A DNA stretch of 64,000 nt from Planotetraspora thailandica (GCF_016863335.1 NZ_BOOR01000056.1:1-64000); one strand, 5' to 3'; counted from the first letter of the stretch, positions 1-9,759 are shown. Notes: generated from the sequence alone by a model not told the origin. Made by a program: numbers and translations.

Positions 1-205
1 GGCCTGTGCACCCCGGACGGCTGCGCGGCGCCCTGACACCGGTGCGGTATGGGCCTGGACGTACGGGCGGGTGGGGCCAGACCTACTTCGAAGCCGCGCC
101 AGGTGATATCGGCCTCCGTCCGGTGCACAGTGGAACCGCCAAGCCGTACCGGACAGATCCGGGCATTGCGGGGGTGCCGGGGTCGTGAGGCGAGAAGGAA
201 CAGTC
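1..205. other. Upstream region of TCS1, no gene seen
   Basis: I see no convincing gene here; the open frames on both strands lack a ribosome binding site and recognisable motifs. The stretch must carry the promoter of the kinase that follows, but I cannot single out -35/-10 boxes. A purine-rich ribosome binding site (GAGAAGGAA, 192-200) lies directly before the kinase ATG at 206. Confidence 0.4.
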
Positions 206-1456
206 ATGCGAAAACTGATGTCGTGGGTGGCGAGTGCCCGCGTCGGGTTCGTACGAGCGTGCGTCGTGGCGGTCGTCAGCATGCTGGTCCCGGCCGTTTG
301 GGCCGCCGCCGTGGCGCTGTTGATCTGGTGGGGCGGAAACCCGTGGTCGTGGACGGCGCCGTTCGTGTGGGCGTGTATCGGCACGCTCGCCCTGTCCCGC
401 CCGGTGTGCCGAATGGTCCGCTCCCTCGTCGCGAAGTGGACGGGCACCGTCATCCCCGCCGGATACCGGCAGGCCGGGCCGGTGACACAGATGGCGACCG
501 GGTACTGGTGGAACGGGTACTCCTACGAGCGCACCAGCCGGGACGCCCGCCTGGACCAGCAATGGCGAACCCGGTGGAGGGATCCCGCCACCTGGCGTGA
601 CCTGCGGTTCACGGCGATCGCACCGATCACCATGGGTGTGACCGCGGCCATCCCGCCGGCCGGAGTCGCGGCGGCGGTCCTCGGGTTCAGCCGACACGAG
701 TTCGCCACCGTCCTCGTCGGGGTGCTCGGCCTGGTCGTGGCCGTCGCCAGTGCTCCGTACGCCTGGCGGTCGATCGAGCCGGTGGCCGTCCGCTTCCTGC
801 GCGCGTCGCCTGCGATGGAGCTGGCGGACCGGGTGGAGGAGCTGACGGACCAGCGCGCGGACATCACGGTCGCGCAGGCCGCCGAGATCCGCCGGATCGA
901 GCGCGACCTGCACGACGGGGCGCAGGCACGTTTGGTCGCGCTCGGGCTGTCCCTGGTGACCGCGGAGAAGCTCATGGAAACCCACCCTGACCAGGCCAAG
1001 GCGCTGCTGCGGGAAGCGCGGGCCGGCGCCGCCACATCATTGACCGAGCTCCGTGACCTGGTCCGGGGAATCAGCCCGCCGGTGCTGAACGAGCGAGGGC
1101 TCGTCGACGCCGTTCGCGCTCTTGCCCTGGACAGCCCGCTCGAAGCGGCGGTCACCGCCGACGTTCGGATGCGCCTGGAGCCGCCGATCGAGTCCGCCCT
1201 GTACTTCGGAGTCGCCGAACTGATGACCAACGCGGTCAAGCACGCCCACGCGACCCGGGCGCGCATCTCCATCGCCCGAAACGATGCCGACATCGTCGTC
1301 GACGTCGAAGACGACGGCCGGGGCGGGGCCGGCGAACGAGACGGCGGTGGACTCGCGGGGCTACGCCGCCGCCTCGCCGTCTTCGACGGCACCCTGGAGA
1401 TCACCAGCCCGGCAGGAGGTCCGACGCGGGTGAGGATGATGCTGCCATGCGAATAG
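206..1456 (+). CDS. TCS1 sensor histidine kinase (HisKA_3 type)
   Basis: Membrane histidine kinase of 416 residues. About four hydrophobic segments lie in two pairs (residues 15-42 and 50-66, then 136-160 and 166-185), separated by a Trp/Tyr/Arg-rich stretch (about 98-133). A HisKA_3 dimerisation/phosphoacceptor helix follows with RDLHDGAQ (His236), then a HATPase domain with N-box ELMTNAVKHA and G-box DDGRGG. ATG 206 is chosen over in-frame GTG 185 because of the GAGAAGGAA ribosome binding site. The stop overlaps the start of the response regulator by 10 bases, so the two are translationally coupled. Autophosphorylation and transfer to that regulator follow from family knowledge; the signal is unknown. 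The DLHDGAQ box separates it from the compact kinases of the array further right. Confidence 0.9.
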   Translation: MRKLMSWVASARVGFVRACVVAVVSMLVPAVWAAAVALLIWWGGNPWSWTAPFVWACIGTLALSRPVCRMVRSLVAKWTGTVIPAGYRQAGPVTQMATGYWWNGYSYERTSRDARLDQQWRTRWRDPATWRDLRFTAIAPITMGVTAAIPPAGVAAAVLGFSRHEFATVLVGVLGLVVAVASAPYAWRSIEPVAVRFLRASPAMELADRVEELTDQRADITVAQAAEIRRIERDLHDGAQARLVALGLSLVTAEKLMETHPDQAKALLREARAGAATSLTELRDLVRGISPPVLNERGLVDAVRALALDSPLEAAVTADVRMRLEPPIESALYFGVAELMTNAVKHAHATRARISIARNDADIVVDVEDDGRGGAGERDGGGLAGLRRRLAVFDGTLEITSPAGGPTRVRMMLPCE

Positions 1457-2094
1457 CCGTGGCCGAAGACCTCTACCTCCTGCGCGACGGGTTGGTCCGC
1501 CTCATCGAGGCGTACGGACATCAGGTGGTGGCGACGGCGACCACCGGACCCGAGACGCTGGATGCGCTGCTGACGTGGCGGCCGGACGTCTCCGTGGTCG
1601 ACGTCCGCATGCCGCCGACCCAGTCGGATGAGGGCCTGCGCGCGGCTCTCGCGGCCCGCGGCGAACTGCCCGGACTTCCCGTCCTGATCCTTTCCCAGCA
1701 CGTCGAACAGCTGTACGCCCGCGAACTCCTGGCCGACGGCGCCGGCGGCATCGGTTATTTCCTCAAGGAGAGCGTGTTCGACGCCGACCAGTTCATCGAT
1801 GCCCTGGAACGCGTCGCCGATGGCGGGACCGCCATGGACCCGGCCGTCATCGCCAAATTGCTGTCCAGCGGGCCGTCGAACCGGCGGCTCGGACGGCTCA
1901 CCGAACGCGAACACTCCGTGCTCGGCCTCATGGCCGAAGGATTGTCCAATCAGGCCATCGGCCGACGGCTGTTCCTCAGCGAAAGCGCGATCAGCAAATA
2001 CACCACTTCTCTGTTCGGCAAACTCGGCATCACCGATGACGACGACAACAATCGCCGCGTCCTCGCCGTCCTCACCTACCTGAACAACACGTGA
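1447..2094 (+). CDS. TCS1 response regulator (NarL/LuxR family)
   Basis: A 215-residue regulator with a receiver domain (1-120; acidic pocket E7/D8, probable phospho-Asp52 in VVDVRMPP, conserved Lys in FLKES) and a C-terminal LuxR helix-turn-helix at about 151-197 (LTEREHSVLGLMAEGLSNQ...). It begins with ATG inside the last codons of the kinase gene. The DNA-recognition helix reads SESAISKYTTSLFGKLG and the tail is acidic (DDDDNN), unlike the KTHV/RNHV versions of the regulators downstream, so it probably recognises a different operator. Expected to act as a phosphorylation-dependent transcription factor in the cytoplasm; its targets are not visible. Confidence 0.92.
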   Translation: MRIAVAEDLYLLRDGLVRLIEAYGHQVVATATTGPETLDALLTWRPDVSVVDVRMPPTQSDEGLRAALAARGELPGLPVLILSQHVEQLYARELLADGAGGIGYFLKESVFDADQFIDALERVADGGTAMDPAVIAKLLSSGPSNRRLGRLTEREHSVLGLMAEGLSNQAIGRRLFLSESAISKYTTSLFGKLGITDDDDNNRRVLAVLTYLNNT

Positions 2095-2152
2095 CGTGCG
2101 TCTCGAGGCTTATCTGCCGGGACCGCTTTGGTACGTGGTCCGGCCCTTACGG

Positions 2153-2632
2153 TCACAGTCCACAGTCGGAGATCTCCCAGGAACCGCCGACCTCCACCAG
2201 CACCAGGCCCTTTTCGTTGGTCATGTCGGACGCGGCGCGTGAGTGCATGAAGGTGTACGTGGCCTTCGGCGTCGGCTTGCCCTTACGCGTGTTCTTGGGC
2301 GTCGGCCGCACCCGCTCCCCGATGTCCTGCGTATACACATGGACCGAGTTCTTGCCGTTGTTGACGGTGCGTCTCACGGTCGCGTCGCCCAAATCACCCT
2401 TCTCGGTGCTGCTGAGGCGGTTGTACTGCCGCTCCAGCGCGGTGGGACAGTCGCCGAGCTTGACCTTCAGGCTGTCCGTGAGCAGTTGGCACGCGCCCGC
2501 GTAGTCACGATGGCTCAGCCGCTGGAAGTAGCTGGTCGCGACCCCGGTCGCACTGTGGTCGGCGACGCCGCTGCACGCACCGAGCGTCGCCACCGCGAGC
2601 GTCGCCACCGCCGCCGTCCATATCCGCCGCAT
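2153..2632 (-). CDS. Putative lipoprotein, unknown function
   Basis: A 159-residue secreted protein. The N-terminus MRRIWTAAVATLAVATLGAC is a lipoprotein signal peptide with lipobox LGAC, so the mature protein is probably anchored on the outer face of the membrane. The mature part (DYAGACQLLTDSLKVKLGDC...) has a short helical stretch with two Cys and a C-terminal strand-rich part ending VEVGGSWEISDCGL. This resembles the NTF2-like fold of small actinobacterial lipoproteins (inference, weak). The open frame extends to 2764, but ATG 2632 is preferred because it places the signal peptide at the N-terminus and follows AGGCAGGTG. It is convergent with TCS1 and divergent from the serine hydrolase. 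Confidence 0.75.
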   Translation of the reverse strand: MRRIWTAAVATLAVATLGACSGVADHSATGVATSYFQRLSHRDYAGACQLLTDSLKVKLGDCPTALERQYNRLSSTEKGDLGDATVRRTVNNGKNSVHVYTQDIGERVRPTPKNTRKGKPTPKATYTFMHSRAASDMTNEKGLVLVEVGGSWEISDCGL

Positions 2633-2938
2633 CAGAGATTTCACCTGCCTGATCTGGCTGACCGCCGTACGCGTCCCGGCGATCAGTTGGAGCGCTCCAC
2701 GTACCGGACCGCGTCCCCACCCGAGCGTCGGGGTTGGAGCCCCGGAACGGCGTCGATCTTTCACGACTCCTACGGAAATGTCTAGGTCACGCTCGTCCTG
2801 TACGGATGATCAACGGCGAGGCGCTCACGGCGGCAGAGGTCAGCCGGTCAGCACCTTTCCTCAACGTCTTCGCGGAACGTCCGATGTCGCGCAAAAAGGT
2901 GTAACTTGCGCACGCACGAGATGCGGAGGAGGAGACAG

Positions 2939-4129
2939 GTGTCTACTGGTGGCTTCTCGTCGAAACGGCTGGCTCGGGTGCGAGAACTGCTCGAGCGTCA
3001 CGTCGACTCCGGCTTCGTCCCGGGTATGGTGGCCGTCCTCGCCCGCCACGGCGAGGTGCACATCGAAGCAACGGGCAATCTCGCCTTCGAGGGCGCAGGG
3101 TCGAGGACGCCGATGGCAGGCGACACGATCTGTCGCATGGCCTCGATGACGAAGCCGATCGTCGCCGCGTGCGCGATGACGCTCGTCGAGGACTGCACCC
3201 TCCGCCTCGATGACTCGGTCGACGACCTCCTCCCGGAGTTGGCGGACATGACCGTGCTCGCCGATCCCAACGGGCCACTGGACGACACCGTTCCGGCCAA
3301 ACGCCCGATGACGCTGCGGGATCTGCTGACCTACACCCTCGGCACCGGCATGGTCCCTGCCGAGCCGGGAACGGTCCCGATCTCCGACGCGCTGAACGCA
3401 CTCGGCCACCCGCCGCTGGACGAGTGGATGCGCCGGCTCGGCACGCTTCCGCTCGTCCACCAGCCAGGTGAGCGCTGGATGTACGACACCGCCGCCGACG
3501 TGACGGGCGTGCTCATCGCCCGGGCCACTGGCATGTCTTTCGGGGATGCCTTGCGCGAGCGGATCTGCGATCCGCTCGGGATGAAGGACACCGCCTTCAG
3601 CGTGGGCGGTGAGAGCATCGGCCGGTTGGCGACGGCGTACGACCGCGACAATGCCGTCACCGGAGAGCCGGTCGTCGAAGACGGCCTCGACGGGCGGTGG
3701 AGCCGGCCTCCGGCGTTCGAAGGAGGTGGCGGCGGGCTCGTCTCAACCGCCGACGACTACCTCGCCTTCGCCTCGGCGCTGCTCGCGGGCGGTTCCCACC
3801 ACGGCGAGCGGGTGCTCTCGCGGCCGTCGGTGACGCTGATGACGAGCGACCACCTGACCCCGGCGCAGAAGGCGGTCTCCGGGTTCTGGCCTGGATACTT
3901 CGACACCATGGGCTGGGGTTTCGGGATGTCGGTCCGCACCCGCCGTACGCACCTCGGCCCCTCGGTCGGGAGCTACGGATGGCCCGGCTTCTACGGCACC
4001 GCCTGGTACAACGATCCCGCCGAGGACATGACGACGATCTTTATCATGCAGCGGGCGCACGCAGGCGACCAGAGGCTGCCGATGTGGAACGACTTCTGGA
4101 CCGCTGTCTACCAGGCAATCGACGACTGA
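2939..4129 (+). CDS. Serine hydrolase of the beta-lactamase/esterase (class C-like) family
   Basis: A 396-residue member of the beta-lactamase superfamily (PF00144 group), which includes esterases, D-aminopeptidases and transpeptidase-like hydrolases. The catalytic S-x-x-K is SMTK (Ser69, Lys72). The second motif is Y-D-T (Tyr182), where the family usually has Y-x-N. GGGGLVSTADDYLAF is the typical mid-domain signature. No signal peptide is visible, so it is probably cytoplasmic and more likely an esterase than a resistance enzyme (inference). The GTG at 2939 is chosen because GGAGGAGGAGA lies directly upstream; the frame opens earlier at 2906 without a good site. It is convergent with the TCS2 regulator. 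Confidence 0.88.
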   Translation: MSTGGFSSKRLARVRELLERHVDSGFVPGMVAVLARHGEVHIEATGNLAFEGAGSRTPMAGDTICRMASMTKPIVAACAMTLVEDCTLRLDDSVDDLLPELADMTVLADPNGPLDDTVPAKRPMTLRDLLTYTLGTGMVPAEPGTVPISDALNALGHPPLDEWMRRLGTLPLVHQPGERWMYDTAADVTGVLIARATGMSFGDALRERICDPLGMKDTAFSVGGESIGRLATAYDRDNAVTGEPVVEDGLDGRWSRPPAFEGGGGGLVSTADDYLAFASALLAGGSHHGERVLSRPSVTLMTSDHLTPAQKAVSGFWPGYFDTMGWGFGMSVRTRRTHLGPSVGSYGWPGFYGTAWYNDPAEDMTTIFIMQRAHAGDQRLPMWNDFWTAVYQAIDD

Positions 4130-4181
4130 CCGCGGGGGCCGGAGACCGCCAAGCCAGGCGGCGGTGTCCGCACTGGCTCAC

Positions 4182-4826
4182 CTAGCCGGCGAGGCCGGCT
4201 TCGTAGGCGTAAATGACGGCATGGATGCGGTCGCGGAGCTGGAGCTTGGCGAGGATGCGGCTGACGTGGGTCTTGACGGTGCCTTCGCTGATGATGAGAT
4301 GATCGGCTATTTCCTGGTTGGACATGCCCTGGGCGATGAGTGAAAGAACGTCGCGCTCGCGGGACGTCAGGAGGGCCAGGCCTGAGCCGCCCGCGGGGCG
4401 CGGTGCCGTGTCGACGAAGTGCTTGATCAGGCGGCTGGTGACCGTGGGCGCGGCGACGTTCTGGCCCGCGGCGACCGTGCGGATCGCGGTGACCAGTTCG
4501 GCCGCGAGGGTGTCTTTCAGCAGGAATCCCGCGGCTCCCGCGTGCAGGCCCGCGTAGACGTATTCGTCCAGGTCGAAGGTGGTCAGGATGATCACATGTG
4601 GGCCGGTTTCCGCGGAGCGAAGGCGGCGGGTCGCCTCGATGCCGTCGATCCCGGGCATCCGGACGTCCATGAGGACGACGTCAGGCGCCTCCTGGGCGGC
4701 GACCGACAGGACGGCGAGACCGTCGGCGGCCTCACCGGCCACCCGAATGTCGTCGGTCTCGTCCAGGATCATGCGGAAACCGGTGCGGACCAGGGCCTGG
4801 TCGTCGGCGATCACGACGCGGATCAT
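4182..4826 (-). CDS. TCS2 response regulator (NarL/LuxR family)
   Basis: A 214-residue NarL-type regulator. The receiver starts MIRVVIADDQALVRTGF, with probable phospho-Asp54 (VLMDVRMPG), the TTFDLDEYVY segment after beta-4 and Lys in FLLKD. The LuxR helix-turn-helix is at about 150-195 (LTSRERDVLSLIAQGMSNQEIA ... EGTVKTHVSRILAKL). It overlaps the end of the kinase by four bases (ATGA), so the two are coupled. Its likely targets are the divergent lipoprotein/adaptor/ABC genes beginning at 6244 (inference from position, a common arrangement for exporters controlled by a linked system). It belongs to the same subclass as RR3, RR5 and RR6 in the array. Confidence 0.93.
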   Translation of the reverse strand: MIRVVIADDQALVRTGFRMILDETDDIRVAGEAADGLAVLSVAAQEAPDVVLMDVRMPGIDGIEATRRLRSAETGPHVIILTTFDLDEYVYAGLHAGAAGFLLKDTLAAELVTAIRTVAAGQNVAAPTVTSRLIKHFVDTAPRPAGGSGLALLTSRERDVLSLIAQGMSNQEIADHLIISEGTVKTHVSRILAKLQLRDRIHAVIYAYEAGLAG

Positions 4827-6133
4827 GCCGGCACCGCCACCGGCAGGACCGTGGTGACCTCGAAGCCGCCGTGGTCGGCCGGTCCCGCCCTGAAGGTCCC
4901 GCCCAGTGCGTTCACCCGTTCCGCGATGCCGCGCAGCCCGTTCCCGAAGACCGGTATCTCCGCGACCGCGCCGGTGTCCGCGACCCGGATGCGCAGGGTG
5001 TCGGCGTTGAAGCACAGGTCCACGCTGCAGCGGCTGCCCGGTGGGGCGTGCTTCAAGGCGTTCGTGAGCGCCTCCTGGACGATCCGGTAGGCGGACAACT
5101 CGATGCCCGCGGGCAGTGTGGCGGGCTCGCCGGTGACCGCGAACTCGACGGGGGTTCCGCTGGACCGGACGCTTTCGATCAAGTCGGGAAGCGTGGCCAG
5201 GCTGGGCTGGGGAGCGAGTGACGGGTCGGTGCGCACGAGGCCGAGCAGGCGGCGCATCTCGGCCAGCGAGGCCCGTCCCGTAGTGATCACATTGGCCAGC
5301 GCGACCTCGCTGCGTTCCGGATGCCGGCGCAGAGCCGCCTGCGCCCCTTGGGCTTGGACGACCATCACGGAAAGGCCGTGCGCGACGACGTCATGGAGTT
5401 CGCGTGTGATCCGTCCGCGTTCGGTCGCGACGGCCAGGGCCGTCCGCTGCTCCTGTTCGCGTTCCAGGTCGGCCGCCCGGGCCTGCAGGACGGCCAGGTG
5501 GAAACGGCGGGTCCGGGCGTTGTCACCCGCGGCCCAGGCGATGCCCAGCAGCAGCGCTGGAACTACCGCATACGACAGAGCCTGCAACAGCACGTCCGCC
5601 AGCGGGTCCGCCAGAGCGAGTTTGTCGGCAGGGCTCTTCGCCGGGTTGGTCTTCGCCAAGATGGTGAGTATTGGGGTGTCAATGAGAGGGCCGACCAGGC
5701 CGATGCCGACCAGCCCGGCTTCGAGGGTGACGAGCACCGCCAGCGACAGCCGGCGAGTACCGGCGGCACTCGCCAGCGCGTACAGAACTACCAGAACGAC
5801 CAGGTCGAGGGGCAGCAGATCGCTGCCAAGCACCGCCTTGGGACTCGGCGACACCAGCATCATCGCCGGCCAGCCAAGAAGGTGCGAGGCCGCGCATGCC
5901 GTGGCGAGCAGCATCGCCGCCAGCGGCCACCGGTGCCGGGCGAAGACGGCCGCGACCGCGAGCAGGGCCGCCAGCCACCAGCAGACAATCTGCAGTCTCC
6001 AGTCGTCCGCCGACCCGTAGACGCTGATCATCTTGCGCTGCGCCGGCGTGTTGAAGAAGGGATCGGCGCCCAGCAGCGCACTGGTCACGGCCAGCACGAT
6101 GACCATGGCGCAGTCGCCCAGGAACGTGCGCAT
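4823..6133 (-). CDS. TCS2 sensor histidine kinase (compact class)
   Basis: A 436-residue membrane kinase. It has several hydrophobic segments in residues 8-205, including a predicted extracytoplasmic stretch around 23-45. A coiled linker rich in Glu/Arg (about 207-240) leads to the HisKA_3 box RELHDVVAHG (His247), then an HATPase domain with ALTNALKHAPPG and a short G-box (ADTGAVAE, less canonical than D-x-G-x-G). ATG 6133 fits the start of the first membrane segment; an upstream in-frame start at 6187 would add a basic extension reaching toward the opposite promoter. It is divergent from the exporter genes at 6244-9753. The signal is presumably envelope stress or the exported compound (inference). 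Confidence 0.9.
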   Translation of the reverse strand: MRTFLGDCAMVIVLAVTSALLGADPFFNTPAQRKMISVYGSADDWRLQIVCWWLAALLAVAAVFARHRWPLAAMLLATACAASHLLGWPAMMLVSPSPKAVLGSDLLPLDLVVLVVLYALASAAGTRRLSLAVLVTLEAGLVGIGLVGPLIDTPILTILAKTNPAKSPADKLALADPLADVLLQALSYAVVPALLLGIAWAAGDNARTRRFHLAVLQARAADLEREQEQRTALAVATERGRITRELHDVVAHGLSVMVVQAQGAQAALRRHPERSEVALANVITTGRASLAEMRRLLGLVRTDPSLAPQPSLATLPDLIESVRSSGTPVEFAVTGEPATLPAGIELSAYRIVQEALTNALKHAPPGSRCSVDLCFNADTLRIRVADTGAVAEIPVFGNGLRGIAERVNALGGTFRAGPADHGGFEVTTVLPVAVPA

Positions 6134-6243
6134 GGCGGCAGGGTATCCGCGCCGGAATGAAAAGCGGATCTGTCGTGAGATATACATCCGGGTCCGCCGG
6201 ACGGCAGACGCGGCGGCCCGGGCGCACGTCCAACCTGGGGAGC

Positions 6244-6798
6244 ATGAAACGCATCCTTGCCTGTACGGCCCTGGTCCTGGTGTGCATCACCGGGTGCTCG
6301 GCCGCCGGCGGCGCCGACACGCCGTCCCCCTCGCCCAGCCAGAACAACTTCCAGCGCTTGATGACGATCGGAAGGAAAATGGCCCAGTGCGCCCGGGCCC
6401 ACGGCCACCCGAACTTCCCCGACCCGGTCGCGAACGCCGAAGGCGACGACATCGTCTTCAACCTTCCCGGTGGAAACGGCGATGTGAAGACCGTGTTCCG
6501 CTCGCTGGAGGGCTTCCCCGAGTGCAAGTCGCTCCTCAACCAGCTGTCGGACGCATCCCCACCCAGGAAGAGCAGGCCGCCCCGAGTGGGGGACCCGGGT
6601 CCGAAGGACGTGCCCGCCCTGCGGAACTTCGCGAAATGCCTGCGCCAGCACGGAATTCCGGAGTGGCCCGATCCCAAGGCCGACGGGAGCTTCCCGCTGT
6701 CCGGGACGCCGCTGCAGGCCGAGGGCAAATCGAACCGCATCAGGACCGCCGCAATCGCGTGCGAGCAGTTCTGGTCCGGCAGGATCCTCAGCTCATGA
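6244..6798 (+). CDS. Putative lipoprotein, first gene of the exporter operon
   Basis: A 184-residue secreted protein with signal peptide MKRILACTALVLVCITGCSA and lipobox ITGC. The mature part has two similar modules: MAQCARAHGHPNFPDP with ...FPECKSLLNQL, and FAKCLRQHGIPEWPDPKADG with ...AIACEQFW. This is an internal duplication in which each module carries a Cys pair and an H-G-x-P-x-[FW]-P-D-P motif. Actinobacterial operons of this type commonly start with such a lipoprotein, but its biochemical role is not established. The stop overlaps the next start (ATGA). A TATACA at 6181-6186 could be the -10 of its promoter, though no good -35 was seen. Confidence 0.85.
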   Translation: MKRILACTALVLVCITGCSAAGGADTPSPSPSQNNFQRLMTIGRKMAQCARAHGHPNFPDPVANAEGDDIVFNLPGGNGDVKTVFRSLEGFPECKSLLNQLSDASPPRKSRPPRVGDPGPKDVPALRNFAKCLRQHGIPEWPDPKADGSFPLSGTPLQAEGKSNRIRTAAIACEQFWSGRILSS

Positions 6799-7886
6799 GG
6801 ACCGCGCGCGTGCTCGTTGTCGTCGTCGCGGTCGCGGCCGCCGGGACCGGTGCCTGGGCGATCACCCGCCAGGATCCTGCCGCTCCCAAGGTGAGCGGAT
6901 CGCCGGTGGCCGTCACGTGGGTGACGGTCGGCCGGGGGGACATCGTCGCCCGGATGCCGCTCGGGGGGACCCTCGGCTACGACGGGTCGTTCACGATCGT
7001 CAGCCAGCTCCCGCCGGGAGTGATCACTTCGGTTCCCGCACCGGGCGCGGTGATCAAGCGCGGCCGCCGCCTGTTCGCCGTCGGGGCGGCGTCCACGGTG
7101 CTGCTGTATGGCCGGACGCCCGCCTACCGGGCTTTCGCTCTGGGCATGACCGACGGCGCCGACGTCAAGCAACTCGAAAGCAACCTGGCCGCGCTGGGCA
7201 TGGAACCGGGGACAGTGGACCGGCATTTCTCCGCCTACACCGCGGCGGCCGTGCGGCGCTGGCAGAAGGCGCGCGGCCTGCCCTACGCGTCCCGTACGGG
7301 ACGACTGGAGGCCGGCGAGGTGATCTTCCTGCCGGGGGCCGTACGGGTCACGCAGGTCCACAGCCCCGCGGGGTCTCTGGCCGGGCCGGGCGCTCAGGTG
7401 CTCGTGGTGAGCTCGACGAGAAAGGTCGTCCGGGTCTCCCTGACGACCGATCGGCGGTCGCAGGTGCATGTGGGAGACCGGGTCAGCGTCTCCCTTTACG
7501 GATCTTCACACACCTATGACGGGCGGATCCGTTCCATCGGGAAAGTGGCGACCACGCCGCCTCAGCAGCAGCAGGGGCCGCCGGGTAGTGAGGGCCCGGC
7601 CACCATCCCGCTGACGATCAGCCTGGTCAAGCCGGGCAAGGAACTCGCCCAACTCGACCAGGCTCCGGTCAACGTCGACGTGATCAGCCAGCGGCGGCGC
7701 AACGTGCTGACCGTCCCGGTCACCGCCCTGCTGGCCGGTTCCAACGGCGGCTACCAGGTCGCGGTGCTGGACGGCACCGCCCGCAGGCTCGTCCAGGTCG
7801 TGCCCGGGCTCTACGACGACCAGTCGGGAACCGTCGAGGTGACCGGCATCGAGGAGGGCGCCAAGGTGGAGGTGCCCGTCTCGTGA
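6795..7886 (+). CDS. Peptidoglycan-binding periplasmic adaptor (HlyD/MacA-like)
   Basis: A 363-residue protein with an N-terminal signal anchor ([22 protein letters not shown]). Beta-rich half-motifs follow ([37 protein letters not shown]), as in the lipoyl/barrel-sandwich part of membrane-fusion proteins. A peptidoglycan-binding-1 module sits at about 115-165 ([20 protein letters not shown] ... [11 protein letters not shown]) inside the adaptor fold. C-terminal beta domains finish the protein ([12 protein letters not shown] ... [15 protein letters not shown]). In Gram-positive exporters this arrangement probably docks the ABC permease to the cell wall (family knowledge plus inference). It overlaps both neighbours by four bases. 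Confidence 0.88.
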   Translation: MRTARVLVVVVAVAAAGTGAWAITRQDPAAPKVSGSPVAVTWVTVGRGDIVARMPLGGTLGYDGSFTIVSQLPPGVITSVPAPGAVIKRGRRLFAVGAASTVLLYGRTPAYRAFALGMTDGADVKQLESNLAALGMEPGTVDRHFSAYTAAAVRRWQKARGLPYASRTGRLEAGEVIFLPGAVRVTQVHSPAGSLAGPGAQVLVVSSTRKVVRVSLTTDRRSQVHVGDRVSVSLYGSSHTYDGRIRSIGKVATTPPQQQQGPPGSEGPATIPLTISLVKPGKELAQLDQAPVNVDVISQRRRNVLTVPVTALLAGSNGGYQVAVLDGTARRLVQVVPGLYDDQSGTVEVTGIEEGAKVEVPVS

Positions 7887-8572
7887 ACCGTCTCATGAAC
7901 GATGTGGTGCTGTCCTTCGAGGGCGCGGTGAAGACCTACCCGGGGACGCCTCCCGTCGAGTCGCTGCGCGGGGTGGACCTGACCGTACGGGCCCGGGAGA
8001 TGGTCGCGGTCCTCGGGCCGTCCGGATCGGGCAAGACCACGCTGCTCAACCTTGCCGCCGGGCTCGACCGTCCTACCGCGGGGTCCGTCCACCTGGCCGG
8101 GGAGCGCATCGAGACACTGTCGGACCGGCGGCTGTCCGGGCTGCGCGCCCACACGATCGGCGTCGTCTTCCAGCAGTTCTTCCTGCTCGACCATCTCACG
8201 GCACTCGACAACGTCGCCGGCGGCCTGCTCTACCGCGGCCTGCCGCCGCGCCGTCGCCGTACCGCCGCCATGGACGCGCTCGAACGTGTCGGCCTGTCCC
8301 ACCGGGTCGGCCATCTGACCCGTCTCCTGTCCGGCGGCGAACGCCAGCGGGTCGCCATCGCCCGCGCCCTGGTCGGTCGTCCCGCCCTCGTGCTGGCCGA
8401 CGAGCCCACCGGCAACCTCGACTCGGCCAACGGCGACCAGATCCTCACCCTGCTCCGCGATCTCAACGCCGACGGCGTCACCTTGCTCGTGATCACCCAC
8501 GATCCGCATGTCGCAGCCGCCTGTACCCGCCGCATCCAGATCCACGACGGCCGGATCGGCGGTGAGTCATGA
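7883..8572 (+). CDS. ABC transporter ATP-binding protein (MacB/LolD-like)
   Basis: A 229-residue ATPase with all motifs: Walker [11 protein letters not shown]-loop [11 protein letters not shown], signature [15 protein letters not shown], Walker [14 protein letters not shown] and H-loop VITHD. The EPTGNLDS signature is typical of the MacB/LolD/FtsE exporters that pair with FtsX-fold permeases, matching the next gene. The GTG start overlaps the adaptor stop (GTGA); an internal ATG lies five codons later. Powers export or mechanotransmission by the adaptor-permease complex. Confidence 0.95.
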   Translation: MNRLMNDVVLSFEGAVKTYPGTPPVESLRGVDLTVRAREMVAVLGPSGSGKTTLLNLAAGLDRPTAGSVHLAGERIETLSDRRLSGLRAHTIGVVFQQFFLLDHLTALDNVAGGLLYRGLPPRRRRTAAMDALERVGLSHRVGHLTRLLSGGERQRVAIARALVGRPALVLADEPTGNLDSANGDQILTLLRDLNADGVTLLVITHDPHVAAACTRRIQIHDGRIGGES

Positions 8573-9753
8573 CCACGCCCGTCTCCCGGCTGCGCGCCGG
8601 TGACCTGGTGCCGCTGGCCACGGTCGGGCTGCGCAGCCGCAGGACGCGGACCGCGCTGTCGACGCTCGGCATCGCCATCGGCATCGCCGCGATCGTGGCA
8701 GTACTGGGCATCACCCGCTCCAGCCAATCCGAACTACTCGACCGGATCGACCGTCTCGGCACCAACCTACTGACCGTGGCCGAACTCGGCGGCAACGAGG
8801 AACCACTACCACCGACCGCGCGCACGAGCATCGCCCGCACCGACGGCGTCGAACACGTCACCGCCACCGCCCAACTCCACGACACCGGCGTCTACCGCAA
8901 CGATCGCATCCCCGCCGGGCAGTCGGGCGGGATGGAGGTCCGGGTCACCGAAACGACGCTGCTGTCCACCCTGGACGGCCACCTCGCAGCTGGGAGGTTC
9001 CTCACCCCGGCCACCAGCGGCTACCCGGTCGTGGTGCTCGGCCACGGGGCCGCCGAGACGCTGGGCATCGCCCACCTGGATCCGGCCACCCGCGTCTGGC
9101 TCGGCGGCCGATGGTTTACCGTCGCGGGCATCCTGCAACCCGTCGAGCTCGCCCCCGAGATCGACCGGTCCGCGCTCATCGGCACCGGCATCGCCGCCTC
9201 ACTCGGCTACACCGGCCACCCCACCCTCCTCTACCTACGCGCGGCCACCGAACACGTCACGAAAACCGCAGGCCTGCTGGCCCGTGCCGTCAACCCCCAG
9301 TTCCCCCAGGAAGTCGCGGTCACCCGCCCGTCCGACGCGCTCGAATCGCGCTTGCTCGTCGCCGACTCCACCACGTCCCTCCTCCTCGGCCTGGGCACGG
9401 TCGCCTTGCTCGTCGGCGGCATCGGCATCGCGAACGTCATGGTCATCTCCGTGCTGGAACGCCGCACCGAGATCGGCCTGCGCCGCGCCCTCGGCGCCAC
9501 CCGCCCGCACATCGCGACCCAGTTCCTGCTCGAATCGCTGCTCCTGGCCGTACTCGGCGGCTTCACCGGGACACTGCTCGGCTCGGTCGCGACCTACATC
9601 ACCGCGATCAACCGGCACTGGCAGCCGATCATCCCGCCCACGGGCATCGCCGCCGGCCTCGGAGCCGCTGTGCTGATCGGCGCGCTCGCGGGCCTCTACC
9701 CGGCCACGCGAGCCGCCCGCCTCGCCCCGACCGACGCACTGCGCTCCGCCTAA
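8569..9753 (+). CDS. ABC transporter permease (MacB/FtsX family)
   Basis: A 394-residue permease with one N-terminal membrane segment (about 35-50, [20 protein letters not shown]), a large extracytoplasmic MacB-PCD-like domain (about 55-260) and three C-terminal membrane segments ([59 protein letters not shown]). The family motif [21 protein letters not shown] is present. It overlaps the ATPase by four bases and ends the operon; a strong hairpin follows at 9760-9800. With the adaptor it forms an envelope exporter; the substrate (antimicrobial peptide, lipid or lipoprotein) cannot be read from the sequence. Confidence 0.95.
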   Translation: MTTPVSRLRAGDLVPLATVGLRSRRTRTALSTLGIAIGIAAIVAVLGITRSSQSELLDRIDRLGTNLLTVAELGGNEEPLPPTARTSIARTDGVEHVTATAQLHDTGVYRNDRIPAGQSGGMEVRVTETTLLSTLDGHLAAGRFLTPATSGYPVVVLGHGAAETLGIAHLDPATRVWLGGRWFTVAGILQPVELAPEIDRSALIGTGIAASLGYTGHPTLLYLRAATEHVTKTAGLLARAVNPQFPQEVAVTRPSDALESRLLVADSTTSLLLGLGTVALLVGGIGIANVMVISVLERRTEIGLRRALGATRPHIATQFLLESLLLAVLGGFTGTLLGSVATYITAINRHWQPIIPPTGIAAGLGAAVLIGALAGLYPATRAARLAPTDALRSA

Positions 9754-9759
9754 GCCATC

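Noticed and set aside
83-985. Minus-strand open frame across TCS1 kinase
   Set aside because: Low-complexity Arg/Asp/Pro-rich translation lacking any domain; the plus-strand kinase explains the region.
2939-4129. Serine hydrolase as an antibiotic-resistance beta-lactamase
   Set aside because: No signal peptide, Y-D-T in place of Y-x-N, and the family is dominated by esterases and peptidases.
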